In this document: positions 10,986-22,117 of the stretch, in pieces
Position numbering within the stretch: the stretch's first letter is position 1
How the letters are laid out: each line of letters starts with the position of its first letter
NCBI GenBank assembly: GCA_020081605.1
Contig: JAHREC010000013.1
Coordinates: forward strand, 248,001 to 312,000
Source: Albifimbria verrucaria
Taxonomy: Eukaryota > Ascomycota > Sordariomycetes > Hypocreales > Stachybotryaceae
Direction: 5' to 3'
Length of the DNA stretch: 64,000 bases
Position numbers and translations under genes: made by a program
The notes under the pieces: generated by a model
The model's input: the letters and a program-made list of their open reading frames with translations, nothing else
What the model was told of the DNA's origin: nothing
Database searches by the model: none

Positions 10986-11408
10986 AAATACATTCTGCAT
11001 GACCCAGAGATAACATTCTTTGAAACCCCTCTCCTTCCTAATCTTTCCTTTAACCCCCTTTTTTTTGCTCCTGACCGTTCCCCGCCACAACCAACAGGTC
11101 GGTAACATGTGGGATTCTGATCCTGGAATCAGCGTTATACCCACATACTTTGCATAGCCTCATCCCTCCCCAGCCGACCGTCTGGGAGTCTGGGTCAGTC
11201 CGTGACGTAACCCAGCATCAGCCCAATCCACTTTCGTGAAACAACGAAGCAGCGGATGCGACCCTAAAGAGGGACCCGCTAAATAGTTTGCATAACGTAG
11301 TATTTACAAACCAGCAGCTTATTACAAATTCCCAGCTGGAAAATTGTAGGAAAAGGAGCCTTCCCCAACACAAACGCGTAGTTTCTGTCCTCGCGCTCTC
11401 AAGCGCCT
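10986..11408. other. gap between oxidase remnant and P450
   Basis: No coding frame of the missing oxidase N-terminus is detectable here. The sequence has ordinary GC content with a poly-T tract near 11060. It may be part of an insertion or deletion scar. Confidence 0.35.
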
Positions 11409-13437
11409 TTACGCATTCTCTTGCCGCCGCCAAAACTTGATCTTCGTATCAAATCTAGGAATGAGCTCTGTTGTCCATACCCTAGGTTTTAAAGCGGCAT
11501 CTATATTTAGAATCTCAAAATCGTAGTTTTTGAGAAGATATACAAGAAAATGTTTAGCAAGGTCAGAAGCGTACCAACGCCCAGGGCTGGAGAGAATAAT
11601 TTTATATCAGTTCTGCTCTCAAAGCTGGTAGTGGATGATCACCTAGAAGCGCGATGGGCTTACCATGCGTGATTGGGTGCTCCCAGTACGGAAAATCCAG
11701 CTTCACATCGGTGTGCTTCACGGAAGCAGCAAAGGCAATATTGCTATCTGGGGTGTAAAATCGGTGGCCGTCAAAATGGTCAGGGTCGGCATAGATTCGA
11801 TCATCTCGCATCAATGCGTGCTGAGGAACAGCCAACAGGCTTCCAGCCGGTATATGCGACCCGTCCGAGAATGTGAAGTCTTGTAGGGCCATGCGATTTA
11901 TGCCTACTGAATCAAACAGGATAGTCAATCACGGTTTATTCATGCCTCATCTTCCAACAGAGATCAAACTCACGGCCGTCGATTGGATTCATTCGTGACG
12001 ACTCCTAAGGAAGCTATCCAACAGGCGAAGCTTCTTCAAAGGTGGTTCAGAGTCTATACTCTCTTTTTCCACTTTTGAATCTCTTCTCTCAGGAGCTGTA
12101 TGTATTTACGATGCTTCGAGAGCATTGTGATCGCCCACAACACTGACTGTAACGATTAGCAATATCAGCCACAATTGACTAGTGCAACGCATCCAAATAT
12201 CTGAGCCGACTGACCAGTGGAGTTTGATGGGACATCGCGAATAGCAGTGCCATAATTTGCTGAGTGAGACGAGTACGAGTTTTCAACTCGGGTGTGCGGG
12301 AGCTTGTGATGACGAGCTGGGTGATGTCCATCTAAAAACGAATTCTCTGTTAGATTAACCCTTGATATGGGTAAACGTGACCTCACAAATTGATCGCTCA
12401 ATTGCTTTGATTCAACAATAACTCTTTGCTTAATTAGCTCCGATATATGGGTACCAACTGCTTTCATGGCACCGCTCCAAGCCATAGCAGCCCGACCAAC
12501 CATGCTTCCCTAAGTGTTAGTTTTCTTGCCTTATTGCTTCAAGAAATGTAATGAAACGATTCTCTAAAGTTGCAAAGGCACGATGATTGAACTTACGGTG
12601 CAATAAATCCTGGAATTTGTCGACAAAGTTCCGCAGTGAAGGCCCCATCCATACTATACTGAACGGCGGCTTTCTGGAATGCCGAATCAGAAGCTAGAAA
12701 AGTCCAGTGAGCAAATGAACTATATATGCACTGCATCTTCATCATTGTGTTTCATGTTCTTACGCACCAAGGTCGTTGCCAAACAGGAGCTGACTGTTGA
12801 CATACATCACGGATGTTCGCACGAAAGTGGTCAGGTTGACCGTTGTTGACTGTGTGGACGACGAATCACGTATGGAGTCATTCACTGCAGAAAACTGCAG
12901 CTGAGACTCTATTCCATCTATTACCCATTGCCGAATCTTGGGCGATAGTTCCTGCAGGTGCGTACCCAATACTCGCTTAATCGCCCGTTTCGCCACGTTG
13001 TTATTAGGATCAGGGCCGCCGAATCCGAAGCCGTACATCGTCTGGTTTTCGAATAGACGCTACCCATAACACGTATTAGTTATCAGGGAGTTAATATGAC
13101 GTACGGAGTCTTAAACCATAGTGCAGGAATAAACTTACATCTGTGAAGGCTGCATTAAAAGATAGAATGTTGGTGCTGCTAGCAGCCATTTCTCGGATAT
13201 GCTGAGGACGTGATACTAGCACTTGATATTGCCTCAAGGCGGGGATGGCGAAAAGTTGTTGATTTGAACACTATTATTGACCTTAGACATGACCTCGATG
13301 GCGACTTCGTAGTATACAGAGGAAACACGTACTTTCTTATAAGCCTTTTGAATTTCTCCGACCCCGTTGAAGTTGAATTGGATAGTGCTGAACCATTTCC
13401 CTACGAGAAGAGTGGATCCAGCTATCTTGGGTCCCGA
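11409..13437 (-). CDS. cytochrome P450, at least nine exons, several frameshifts
   Basis: A microsomal-type P450 monooxygenase. Exons on minus: 13333-13437, 13139-13270, 12778-13059, 12597-12693, 12387-12509, 12215-12346, 11974-12146, 11664-11906 and 11409-11586. Recognisable parts are ALRQYQVLVSRPQHIREMA, an I-helix-side segment IMALLFAMSHQTPL, the ExxR block as ESSRMNPIDGR, then DGSHIPAGSLLAVPQHAL, DHFDGHRF, and the haem loop HACPGRWYASDLAK. The haem-ligand Cys codon is split by the last intron (TG at 11664-11665, C at 11586). Continuity needs one extra G/C at about 11675, 12004, 12069-12072, 12328 and 12508, with no other stops. The N-terminal anchor lies above 13437, perhaps to about 13670, but I cannot join it confidently. 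Related in style to P450s of terpenoid and meroterpenoid clusters. Confidence 0.8.
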
Positions 13438-14253
13438 CTAGAGATCTGGTTTTAGAATCTTACCAGGACATCAGAGTACATAAAGAAAATATAATAAGGA
13501 ACCTATCCTCTCGGTAACTCGCGACTGAAAATGACAGGAGAGTACATACCGGAAGCTTCCTCCATAATGATATTGCATTGATATATGTCCATATAGTAAA
13601 GAGGAAAAATAAGCAAAAATGCCTTGTTCAACTCTCCCATCACTTATCACAAGCTTTATGTTCCTCAGCATTATGTTGGGAACAGGTGTTACTGTCGGCA
13701 GATGCTATAGAAAATAAAAAATTAACAGTATACGTCAGTAATAGTAGAGATAACACTAAGATTGGTAATAGTAGAACACACTGTAGAGTGAAGAGTTTTC
13801 GTAGTTTGAGATATTATCTTTCTCACAGGCAAGCACTTGCGGTTTGCTGCGTTGTTCATGGTACATATAATATATTTATCTGAACATCCACAAAACATTG
13901 AAAATTCGATATCACCCACGTGATTGCCGCATCCAGAGCCTCGCCATCTTGAGCCATCCGGCGCATGAATACAAAAACCAATTGGTCGATCACGAATAAC
14001 CAACGACTCCGTTGGCCCCCAAATGATGGCTGCAGGATCACCGTCAAGCTGACGAACTTGGCACTAACGCTCCTGTCTACGAAGGTACTTACTCTGATTT
14101 TTCTTCCATAGTTACGCGTGTTATAGGCGTACACAACGAAGGTGGATTGAGAGGAATATCAGCTTGGTAGTTTTGTGATTGGGTGTATGTTTCTGCCGTC
14201 AAGACCCACTTGACGATGCTTATGGTAACGCAAAGAATCCTGCAGGCCGTCAA

Positions 14254-14557
14254 TCACACATGTCGGCGTGGTTCCTCTTCGCTCTGCAGATCGAAAACTG
14301 ATGCCAGTAGGGTTGAGATTGGAACGTAGTCGCATGTGCCGTTGGCCTGCCTCAGCAATGCTACCCAATCCCTCGCTATGATTCCCCTGATCTAGCGGGT
14401 TGAGAAAAATGAAAACCCAAAATACCTTGCCACTTGATACGCTTTTGCCAATAGGAACGCGTAGATAAGTTGCGCACTGTGTCTTGGGGTCTGGTGCCGC
14501 GTCTTCCTTTTCGCCCGGAGGGTTGTATTCTAGTTCCCTGCCACCTCGCGCTGACAT
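14254..14557 (-). CDS. possible small hypothetical protein, two exons
   Basis: An ATG at 14557 opens 44 codons to 14426. A 34-bp GT-AG gap (14392-14425) then joins in phase to 14254-14391, giving about 89 residues ending DLQSEEEPRRHV before TGA. No domain is recognised. The gap is shorter than a normal fungal intron, so this may be chance. The rest of 13438-14893 also holds no supported gene, though open frames on minus around 13.7-14.1 kb look partly protein-like. Confidence 0.2.
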
Positions 14558-14893
14558 GCATTCGCTTTCAGCCGCGGCTTGATGCGCTTGTACGGCAAAG
14601 CCAAAGGGTGCGCAAATTACAACTTACCTGGCAAGTGGAACAAGCGATGTGCGTAATTTAGGCTTTTTCAGGCTGGGCCGCAGATACTGGCACAAGCCGC
14701 TCGAGGAGGGTGGACGGACCCTGCCATCACATGTTTGAGGCAGCGTGCCAACTTACATGAGAACTGAGGACGTGAAATAGTGAGCCACCATTTCACCAAA
14801 CTTGAACATTTTTCTGAACAATAGGCTCTCACACAATCCTTTTATTTTTCCTGAGTTGAGTTTTGCAGAGTTTTGCTTTCACGTGTGTCCAAC

Positions 14894-16294
14894 ATGTCGC
14901 CTCGTGTCCGCAGCACCGTAGATAGCCCCATCATCGTGACAGGGCCTGGGGTCCCTATGATACATACATGGTTTGCTTAATCGATCCGTTTGTCTGAAGG
15001 CTCTGATATACTAAAATGCAGATCTAGGGGATTCAATGGGCTGGAGCAGGCTTCTCACTAGTCTTTCTCGTCGTCCGCTTAGTTGCACGGTGGCATGGAC
15101 CGCGCCGCCTTTACTGGGACGACGCTTTTGCTGTGTTTGCTGCTGCCTTGATACTTATCACAGCCGGCTTGTGGCAATGGGCCGCTAGAGACATGTATTA
15201 CGTCCTCGAACTACAAGCTGGCCTTGTCCCACTTGAAGCCGACTTTGCGAATCGCCTCGTACGCGAACTTACCGTGAGCGGTATATCAGAGATTTTCTTC
15301 TACACCAGTTTGCTCTTTGTGAAACTCTCTTTCATTTTTTTCTTCAAACGCCTTGGCTGCAATGTCTCCGGCCAGCGATGGGTCCGGTGGCCCGCTTTAG
15401 CATTGTCAATCATCTGCTTTGCTGTCTCCGTTGGAGATATGGGCTTTCATTGTCTTTTCAATACAGACATTATATACCTTTCGGCGTACTGTGTCTCGCC
15501 GAAATTCGCGAAGAAGATGACAGATGCTGTCACGGTAAATTGTGTCTTGGATGTCATCTCAGATATAGCAAGTGAGAACAACCTTTTCCAACCCCAGGCT
15601 CGCCTGAATTGGTACATGTGTTTATACTTACTCACCCAACATCTGTAGTCACCATTATTCCATTTACATTGCTATGGAATGTACGCATTCAGACAAGCAA
15701 GAAGCTAGTGTTTGCCGGACTTTTCTCGCTCACAGTGGTTACAATCGCCCTTGCCGTCGCCAGGGCGATTGTAAGCAATGTAACTAAGAAATCAACAGGT
15801 TTGCATGATCCGTCATACATATGGATGTGGGGAACTATCCAGGCATCGGTTGGTAGGTATCCGGGAAGTCTCACGAATGTGATCCAGTTCACTAATACGT
15901 AAATGCAATAGCTCTCATGGTATCTTGTTTATCGGCATTCCCTCATCTTTTTGCATCGTCTACTCGCAAGATCAAGCCTCAATGGACACCGACAGCCACC
16001 TACTATCAGCGGTTGAGGTCAAGAATGCAGAAAAGGAGCACAAGGTCCACAGATCCTCTATACGACATTTCAGCAATCACATTCAATGATCGCAATGACC
16101 GTGTTATCAAGCATTCCACATCCCATGACAGTGAGCACCCAGTACTGAGACCAGATTCCGCTCGGGTAGCCGCTGAAGCTCGATACTTGCCCGACGCAGA
16201 TGCAGATCAGGTGACGCATAATCAAATCATGCGGCAGGTTCAAATCGCAATAGAGGTGGCGAACAAATCAGGTCCTGAACAGAAAAAGCAATAG
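14894..16294 (+). CDS. fungal rhodopsin-type seven-transmembrane membrane protein
   Basis: An integral membrane protein of the fungal rhodopsin-like 7TM group, often found in secondary-metabolite and effector-rich regions; its ligand is unknown. Probable exons: 14894-14970, 15028-15567, 15649-15852 and 15912-16294. Family features include the VVRLVARWHGPRRLYWDDAF block after TM1, repeated hydrophobic helices, a NCVLDVISD motif before TM5, and a hydrophilic C-tail of about 100 residues. The third intron is a clean GT-AG with phase kept. The first junction is one G short (at 15027-15030). The second is best read as a GC-AG intron starting GCAAGT at 15568, again one G short. The ATG at 14894 gives a 25-residue N-terminus before TM1. 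Confidence 0.75.
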
Positions 16295-16847
16295 TAGGAT
16301 AGCTCATGCTTTTGTCTAGCTCCAGAATGATTCATTGTCCAAAGTTTGTTCTTTCCCATAATACCTTTCCACCTACTCCTTGTGTTCTTTAGGGTGATTC
16401 TGGCTTCTGGAAAACTCGTCAAAGCTCAGTAAAAGAAGATGCTGGAAAACCTGTTTGTCCATTTGAAATCGTACATGCTTTCCCCATGGAATGGCGCACA
16501 GATCCCGGACATAGAGTTAATGCTCGTGGGACATTCGAATGGTAAGTAGCTAGCTCTAGTCGTAGCCCTAGCAGCTTTTGCCCATGATATCGGTGAGAGC
16601 TTAAGCTGTACTATGACCCAGGTGAACGCGCTTCAAGATTATAGAGCATGAGCGATACTACAATCGAGAGCCAGAAAGTGTCAAGAGATATGTGCACGCC
16701 GTCGACGCTTCATCATGGGTTTATCGATTGTTTTGAATATGTGAGTCTGCTAAATTGGCACTAATGCCTGAAGCCTCCTGCCCAATTTATTGGGAACCAA
16801 CAACACTAGCATTAGACTAACGGATGTCGCGATAATTGAAATATACC
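16295..16847. other. intergenic between convergent genes
   Basis: The shared 3' flank of the 7TM gene (plus) and the P450 (minus). No coding frame is supported. Confidence 0.4.
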
Positions 16848-18663
16848 TCATCTCTTCACCCACACCAAAGGACAGCGTTCAGGATGTAGCATCTGAACCA
16901 TCAAAATCATGCCGGTATCTTCCACGATAAATTGGAGAACTCTTTCTCGAGCTGACTCGATAGATTCGTTTGGGTTAGTGACAGGATTGACCCTCCAAGA
17001 TTTGAGGAGTATTGCTATGGCTGCAACAGCTTCGACTTGGGAGAATTTCTTTCCAGGGCAGTCACGCGGCCCATCAGCCCAACTTAGAAATGAACCTCTC
17101 ACTGGGGTGATTATGTCCTCCTCATCCAAGCCATTGGCCTTTGACTTCATGATCCAACGTGAGGGCCTCCATTTGAGACTTTCAGGACCCCAATACTTTG
17201 GATCTGTCTGAACACAGGCATGACTTGGCATCATCATTGTTCTGGGGGTATCAAAAGAGTCCTCTCCCCTACTTGAAGTGGTACAGAACTCTCACCTGTC
17301 CATTTCGCTGTAGTCACAGGCGAATAAAGACGGAGAGTCTCAAGAAGTACGGATAAACATCTCTTTAGCCGGGGAAAATCAGTCTTGTAATTCCACTCTG
17401 AGGCTGGACGGTCGCCGAGAACGTGTGATAATTCTTCGTATATCCACTCCTGTACATCTAGATTTCCAGCCAGAAAGTATATCACCCAAACAAATGAATG
17501 AGTTGTTGTGTCGTGACCGCCGACATTAAAAGGAACACTAGAAGATACTCGTCAGCGTAATGAAGCAACGTCATATTATGATCAAGCGGATAAAGCAAAG
17601 GCAAGAGGCTACACATACTATTGCCATAGATTTCGCTCTCGGTGAGGCCTCCGGCTTTCTCTTCTTCTGAAGCTCGTAAGAGCAAGGTCATAAGATTTTT
17701 ACCTGAAGACTGTTTTGTAGCTGGGTTTTTCTCGGTTTTGTAAAGCTCCGTCATATATCCCTGAAAGGCAGCACAAGCGTAGTGAAGGCGCCTGAGGGGC
17801 CTTGGAAGCCACGGTTTGGCGAGAAATCTGGTGCCTAATACCATGATGGTGATACTATTCTCGAGAATAGTTTGCAGGGCGTCTTTATAGCTGAGCGAAG
17901 ACCCTTCCAGCTTGATTTGTGTTTCATGTGAGCCTTTGAATGGATATGCTTTTCCAAAGCCAGCCTCTGACATGACGTTGAGGAATAGTGTGCGGACATC
18001 GTGTGCAATCGTGGCCACAGATGGTTGACGTTCCCAATAACGGCCCATATCCTGGGCTTGAATGATGCTCTCTCGCCATACCAGATCATAATTTGCATCA
18101 TTAAAGCAGGAGCCGACCAGTTTACGCATTTTCTGCCATGCTCTACCTTGGGCCTAGGAGTCCGGTGGTCGTCAGTACAAACTTCACATAACACGTCTAG
18201 ACGAATGGTGAGGAGTAAAGTTCACCGTAGCTATGTTAGGTCCAAAACAATCAAGCATAGCCGTGAGCTTTGAGTCGTGAGGAAACTCGTTTGGTCGCTT
18301 GAGAACCGCGGTAATGAGCTCTGGGGTTCCCAAGTAGAACCACACCCTAGATGGAGAGCATAATATGAAGACCTCTCCCATTTCATGGTGAGCTTTCCAC
18401 CTCATTCGGTACTCCCAGCCGAGGTAGTTCCATTTGGTCATGCCATTATCTCCGAGACCAAATGGTAGCTGCCTTAACAGCGATACCACAGGTTGACTAA
18501 TAATCATCCACAAGGGATTAATGTGGTCGACAAGAATAATGCGCACTGGGATGCCTATGGAACGTGCCACCAGATAGTTTCGAAAGAGACATATCGTTGA
18601 GTAAAGTACATATGTAACAGCCAAAAGCAGTAGTACAATAGCAACGAAAAATACCATGGTCAT
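16848..18663 (-). CDS. cytochrome P450 (three exons)
   Basis: An ER-anchored P450. Exons on minus: 18226-18663, 17619-18153 and 16848-17537. The start at 18663 is followed by a transmembrane anchor (MTMVFFVAIVLLLLAV). I-helix: FNVGGHDTTTHSF, the oxygen-activation motif. ExxR: LLETLRLYSP. PERF-type region: WRPSRW. Haem loop: SWADGPRDCPGKKFSQVEA, with the Cys ligand. Stop at 16848-16850 after LVWVKR. Two single-base shifts are present: one C short in the minus strand at 17244-17248 (GGGGG on plus), between the LLIPP and MMMPSHAC segments, and one G short at the second donor (17618-17619). It is divergent from the epoxide-hydrolase-like gene across an 830-bp shared promoter region. Most likely a tailoring enzyme of the same pathway. 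Confidence 0.87.
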
Positions 18664-19493
18664 GGTGAAATGATAGTGTACAAAATGTGTGCCTTGGGGT
18701 TCGCAAACAAAGATGGCATGGGCACCACACTTGAGATAGTATCTATGGGTCAATACAAGGTTGTTCTTCGGCGTAACACTGTCCATAAAAGAAGGTCCCT
18801 ATTTCTTGCCACGCCCAACTTGACCGTTTTGTGTTTCCCACTTCCGGTAGGATCAGTATACGAGCCGGTTAAGCTACGAAAGGCTGCTTCTCCGGCCTGC
18901 TAAGGCTCAGCAGTTGGCCCCCAATCCGACCCTGCAGGTAGATACCATCCATTGCGAAAAGTGGAGCTGATGCATGCTGTTAGACTTGAGTTTCAAAAGT
19001 ACCCTTGAAAAGACGGAGGAGACTTGGCATAGCGGCACGGCACAACAACGGTTGCTGGTTGCAGCCAACCGAGCCCCAGCATTATTGGGCTGACATCAGA
19101 AACGAGGCGGCCGTAAGTAATTCGCTTAGAAACTGCAACCACACGCTACGATAGGGAAGGTGTTGCGAGGACTAGAGGATCCCATGTTGGATTTCCTTAG
19201 GATTGGCCAGCCGCACGCATGCCGATTACGTATGCCGTTTCCATCATCTCGCACCCTCCGTGTGTGTGCCACTGCTCTGCATGTGCCTACCGCCAGGAGA
19301 TAAGATAGAGCAGCCCTTTGGAATGCTACCTCCTGTTCAGCTTGCCGCCCTTTCTGAATGCTTCCTGAGACTGCTCCTCTCTAGTTTCTCACGGCCCGCC
19401 GACTTTCAGGTAGCACCAACAGCACAAACAGTCCAACTCACCTTCATTGATATTCGAAGTCGTGTTTTCCGCTCTTTTTTTGTTGCGCTCGCC
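18664..19493. promoter_or_regulatory. divergent promoter region between P450 and epoxide hydrolase
   Basis: An 830-bp non-coding stretch between two start codons on opposite strands. The layout allows shared regulation. An open frame runs through 19203-19493 in frame with the hydrolase, but its composition is unlike the family, so I place the hydrolase start at 19494. Confidence 0.4.
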
Positions 19494-20874
19494 ATGGAAG
19501 ACGTTCGGGATTATCGAATCTCCGTTCCTTCAACGGCTGTCTCAGAGCTTCAACAGAAGCTGGTCACCTCAAAGTTCCCAGATGATACCGGTGACGACGA
19601 TTGGGAATGCAGGGTACCTGTTGCAGACATCAAACGAGTCACCGAATACTGGGGACACAATTTCAATTGGAGTTCGTATGAAGAACAATTGAACAAACTT
19701 CCGCACTTTGAGACGACGATATCACTCGATGGTTTTGAACCGTTCGAGTTACATTTTATACACAAGAGGGCCGCAAATCCAGACGCGATCCCACTCCTTT
19801 TGTTCATGGCTGTGCGTACTCCCACTTTCCCCTCCCATACCATTCTCAGGTACTGACATATAGTGCGCCTTTTAGGGCCCGGTGGCTTTTTGAAGCCATC
19901 AAAATTCTCCTGTTACTCACAACTGCTCATGGAGATGGACCAGAATTTCACCTCGTGGTGCCGTCACTCCCCAACTTTGGCTTCTCGAGCAGAATCCCTA
20001 AAAAGGTTTTGGTCTCCGTCAGTATAGTGAGACCTGCCATAAACTGATGTTGCGTCTGGGATACAAGCAATACGCCGCTCAAGGGGACTGGGTGAGTTAT
20101 TACATCAAGCAACCAGTAATTAGAGAACCCCGTCCACTAAACTATAACGCAGGGAATGTACATTACCACATCCATTGGTAATCTTTATCCGGAGTCGATG
20201 CTTGCACTTCATCTTAACTTCATCCTTGCCATGCCACCGCCGTTAACTAAATCACCCTTTGGCTTTGTTCGATTCCTCATGACACACATGTTAAATCTAT
20301 ACTCACCTCAGGAACAAACAGGCTTAAAAGCTTCTCTGGACTTTCAGAAAAATGGCAGCCACTACGTTCATATTATGAGGACAAGACCCAAAACGATTGG
20401 ACTGATGCTTGCGGATAGCCCTGTGGCATTACTAGCATGGATTTATGAGAAATTAGTAGCATGGACGGATGACTATCCGTGGACTGACGAAGAAATTTGT
20501 CAATGGGTAAGCTTATATTGGTTTAGCAGAGCCGGACCTGCAGCTAGCGTGAGCATCTATCATGAAATGTTTCAAGGAGATTGGCAAGCCGAGGTTGGGC
20601 GAGGGATACCGAATGCAAAGCTGGTAAGTTGAGAGCCAAAACCAGACAGGATTGAAACTTAACTAATGTTCTCTCCTCCAAAGGGCTTTTCATATTTCCC
20701 CAAAGAGGTCGCAGCGACCCCACGTATGTGGAATCGACAGTTAGGGGACGTCGTCTTTGAGAAGGAGCATGAGAAAGGGGCCATTTTGCATCATGGGAAC
20801 AGCCTGAGGCTCTGGTAAGAGATCTAAGGACAATGTTTATGTCAAACGGACCGGCATACCGTGCTTTCCGTTGA
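19494..20874 (+). CDS. epoxide-hydrolase-like alpha/beta hydrolase
   Basis: A microsomal-type epoxide hydrolase-like enzyme; the family opens epoxides to diols through an Asp nucleophile. The N-terminal EHN domain begins [19 protein letters not shown]. An intron follows 19811 and ends about 19875. Next come the PGGF oxyanion loop, [24 protein letters not shown] with the nucleophile Asp (the tryptophan codon is the last before an intron, and the next exon begins GMYITTS), and [13 protein letters not shown] with the catalytic His. The end is TGA at 20872-20874. Families usually show QGGDWG; here one Gly is missing. Frame continuity needs one more G at 19892, 20005-20006 and 20777-20780. It sits between P450s, so epoxide opening on a P450-made epoxide is a reasonable inference. 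Confidence 0.85.
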
Positions 20875-22117
20875 GTAGTTGAAGGACTTTGCGCCACAAA
20901 TCATGTAGACTGCAAGGACGTGGATTGTACCTTTTAATAGCTCCTCGCAGACAAATGTAGGAAGGTAGCTGGCAATGATTTATATTATGTTTCGAAGAGG
21001 GTTCATTCACGCTCGCGAGGCCGATAACGTGAAGTGGCATTACGCGGTCCCTGCTATAGTAAATGCGATGAACTATATAATAAAAAGAAGGTGTAATTAA
21101 TAAACTTGATGTCTAGCACAGAGTTGTAATCTCGTAGCGAAAATACTTTCTGAACCTATCCGTCCTTCAGTTGCGCCATGGCCTAAGACATTATAACTAC
21201 GCCAAGTCCAGGTTGCCAGATCAAGCGTTACTGAGCTTACACCTGTAGCATTATGAGAGCAATAAATGTCTCAAACATGGCGGTAAATCCAAGCGCTGGT
21301 GCGCTGCTGGCCCCTACTGGGATTGGGGCGGAGTTGGCATGGGCAGAGATCGCGCGATGCGGTATATGTTGGCCAAGGCCATTTTGCAAGTCTATCGATG
21401 GACGGGCTAGGCGATCCTCCTGTATTTCCTGGTGCGTCTCTTTCTATGGTGGCGTAAGCACCAAGGGCAGATCTGCGCATCCAGTCCTACTATACGCTCT
21501 AACAACGAGCATTCGGAAGGATTTGCCGGCCAGGCCTCTCGAGGATAAACACAAGAGCGGACACTGTGTGCGCGTGTGCCGCAATTTGACAAAGACATGC
21601 ACAAGGCGGTTCACCGAAACGACCCTATGAGGGAACGATCGACAGTGACGAGCCATGCTCTTGCTTTTCAAGCACCAACAAGCCGTGCCGTCGTCACATT
21701 GTCGTGTTGTTGCATGGCCCCTCATGCCGGTCAACTAACAAATGGAGCGAATGCGTTGGTTTGTCATTCTGCCAAAGTACCTATGGAATCATTGCGTTGC
21801 AGAACACAAGGCTGGACGAGATAGCTATGGCCTTTGGCGCCAGCTCCAACGTCACCCCTACACCATAAGCCGCAGAGGTGGGCAACCCGATGCACCTCTT
21901 TCCAGTCTGCATGCGCGACTCGCTTTCAACCCTGCCAACAGTGTTGAGCAGGACGGCGCTGCTGTTTGTTCGTCGTACGTCCGCACGGCTGACTACTCCC
22001 CAAATTGGAATCTATAATGCTACTGTATTGTCTCGTTGAGTCTACTAGTGGCAATCTCGGCGGGAGATGGTATCATGTTGCCGAACCATGTAGTTTATTC
22101 GTGTCTTAGCATGGGGA
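20875..22117. other. 1.2 kb gap with overlapping unassigned frames
   Basis: 21.2-22.0 kb has open frames of 80-125 codons on both strands that are not interrupted by typical introns and show no domain I recognise. GC content is normal. It may be intergenic or a decayed gene. I cannot decide. Confidence 0.3.

Noticed and set aside
19203..19493. N-terminal extension of the epoxide-hydrolase-like gene
   Set aside because: The frame is open upstream, but the family N-terminus starts at the ATG at 19494, and the upstream part is Cys/Pro-rich and unlike it.
21253..21824. Terpene cyclase or prenyltransferase gene in the gap at 21.2-22.0 kb
   Set aside because: Hoped for as the missing core gene, but no DDxxD-like or other motif is visible in any frame.
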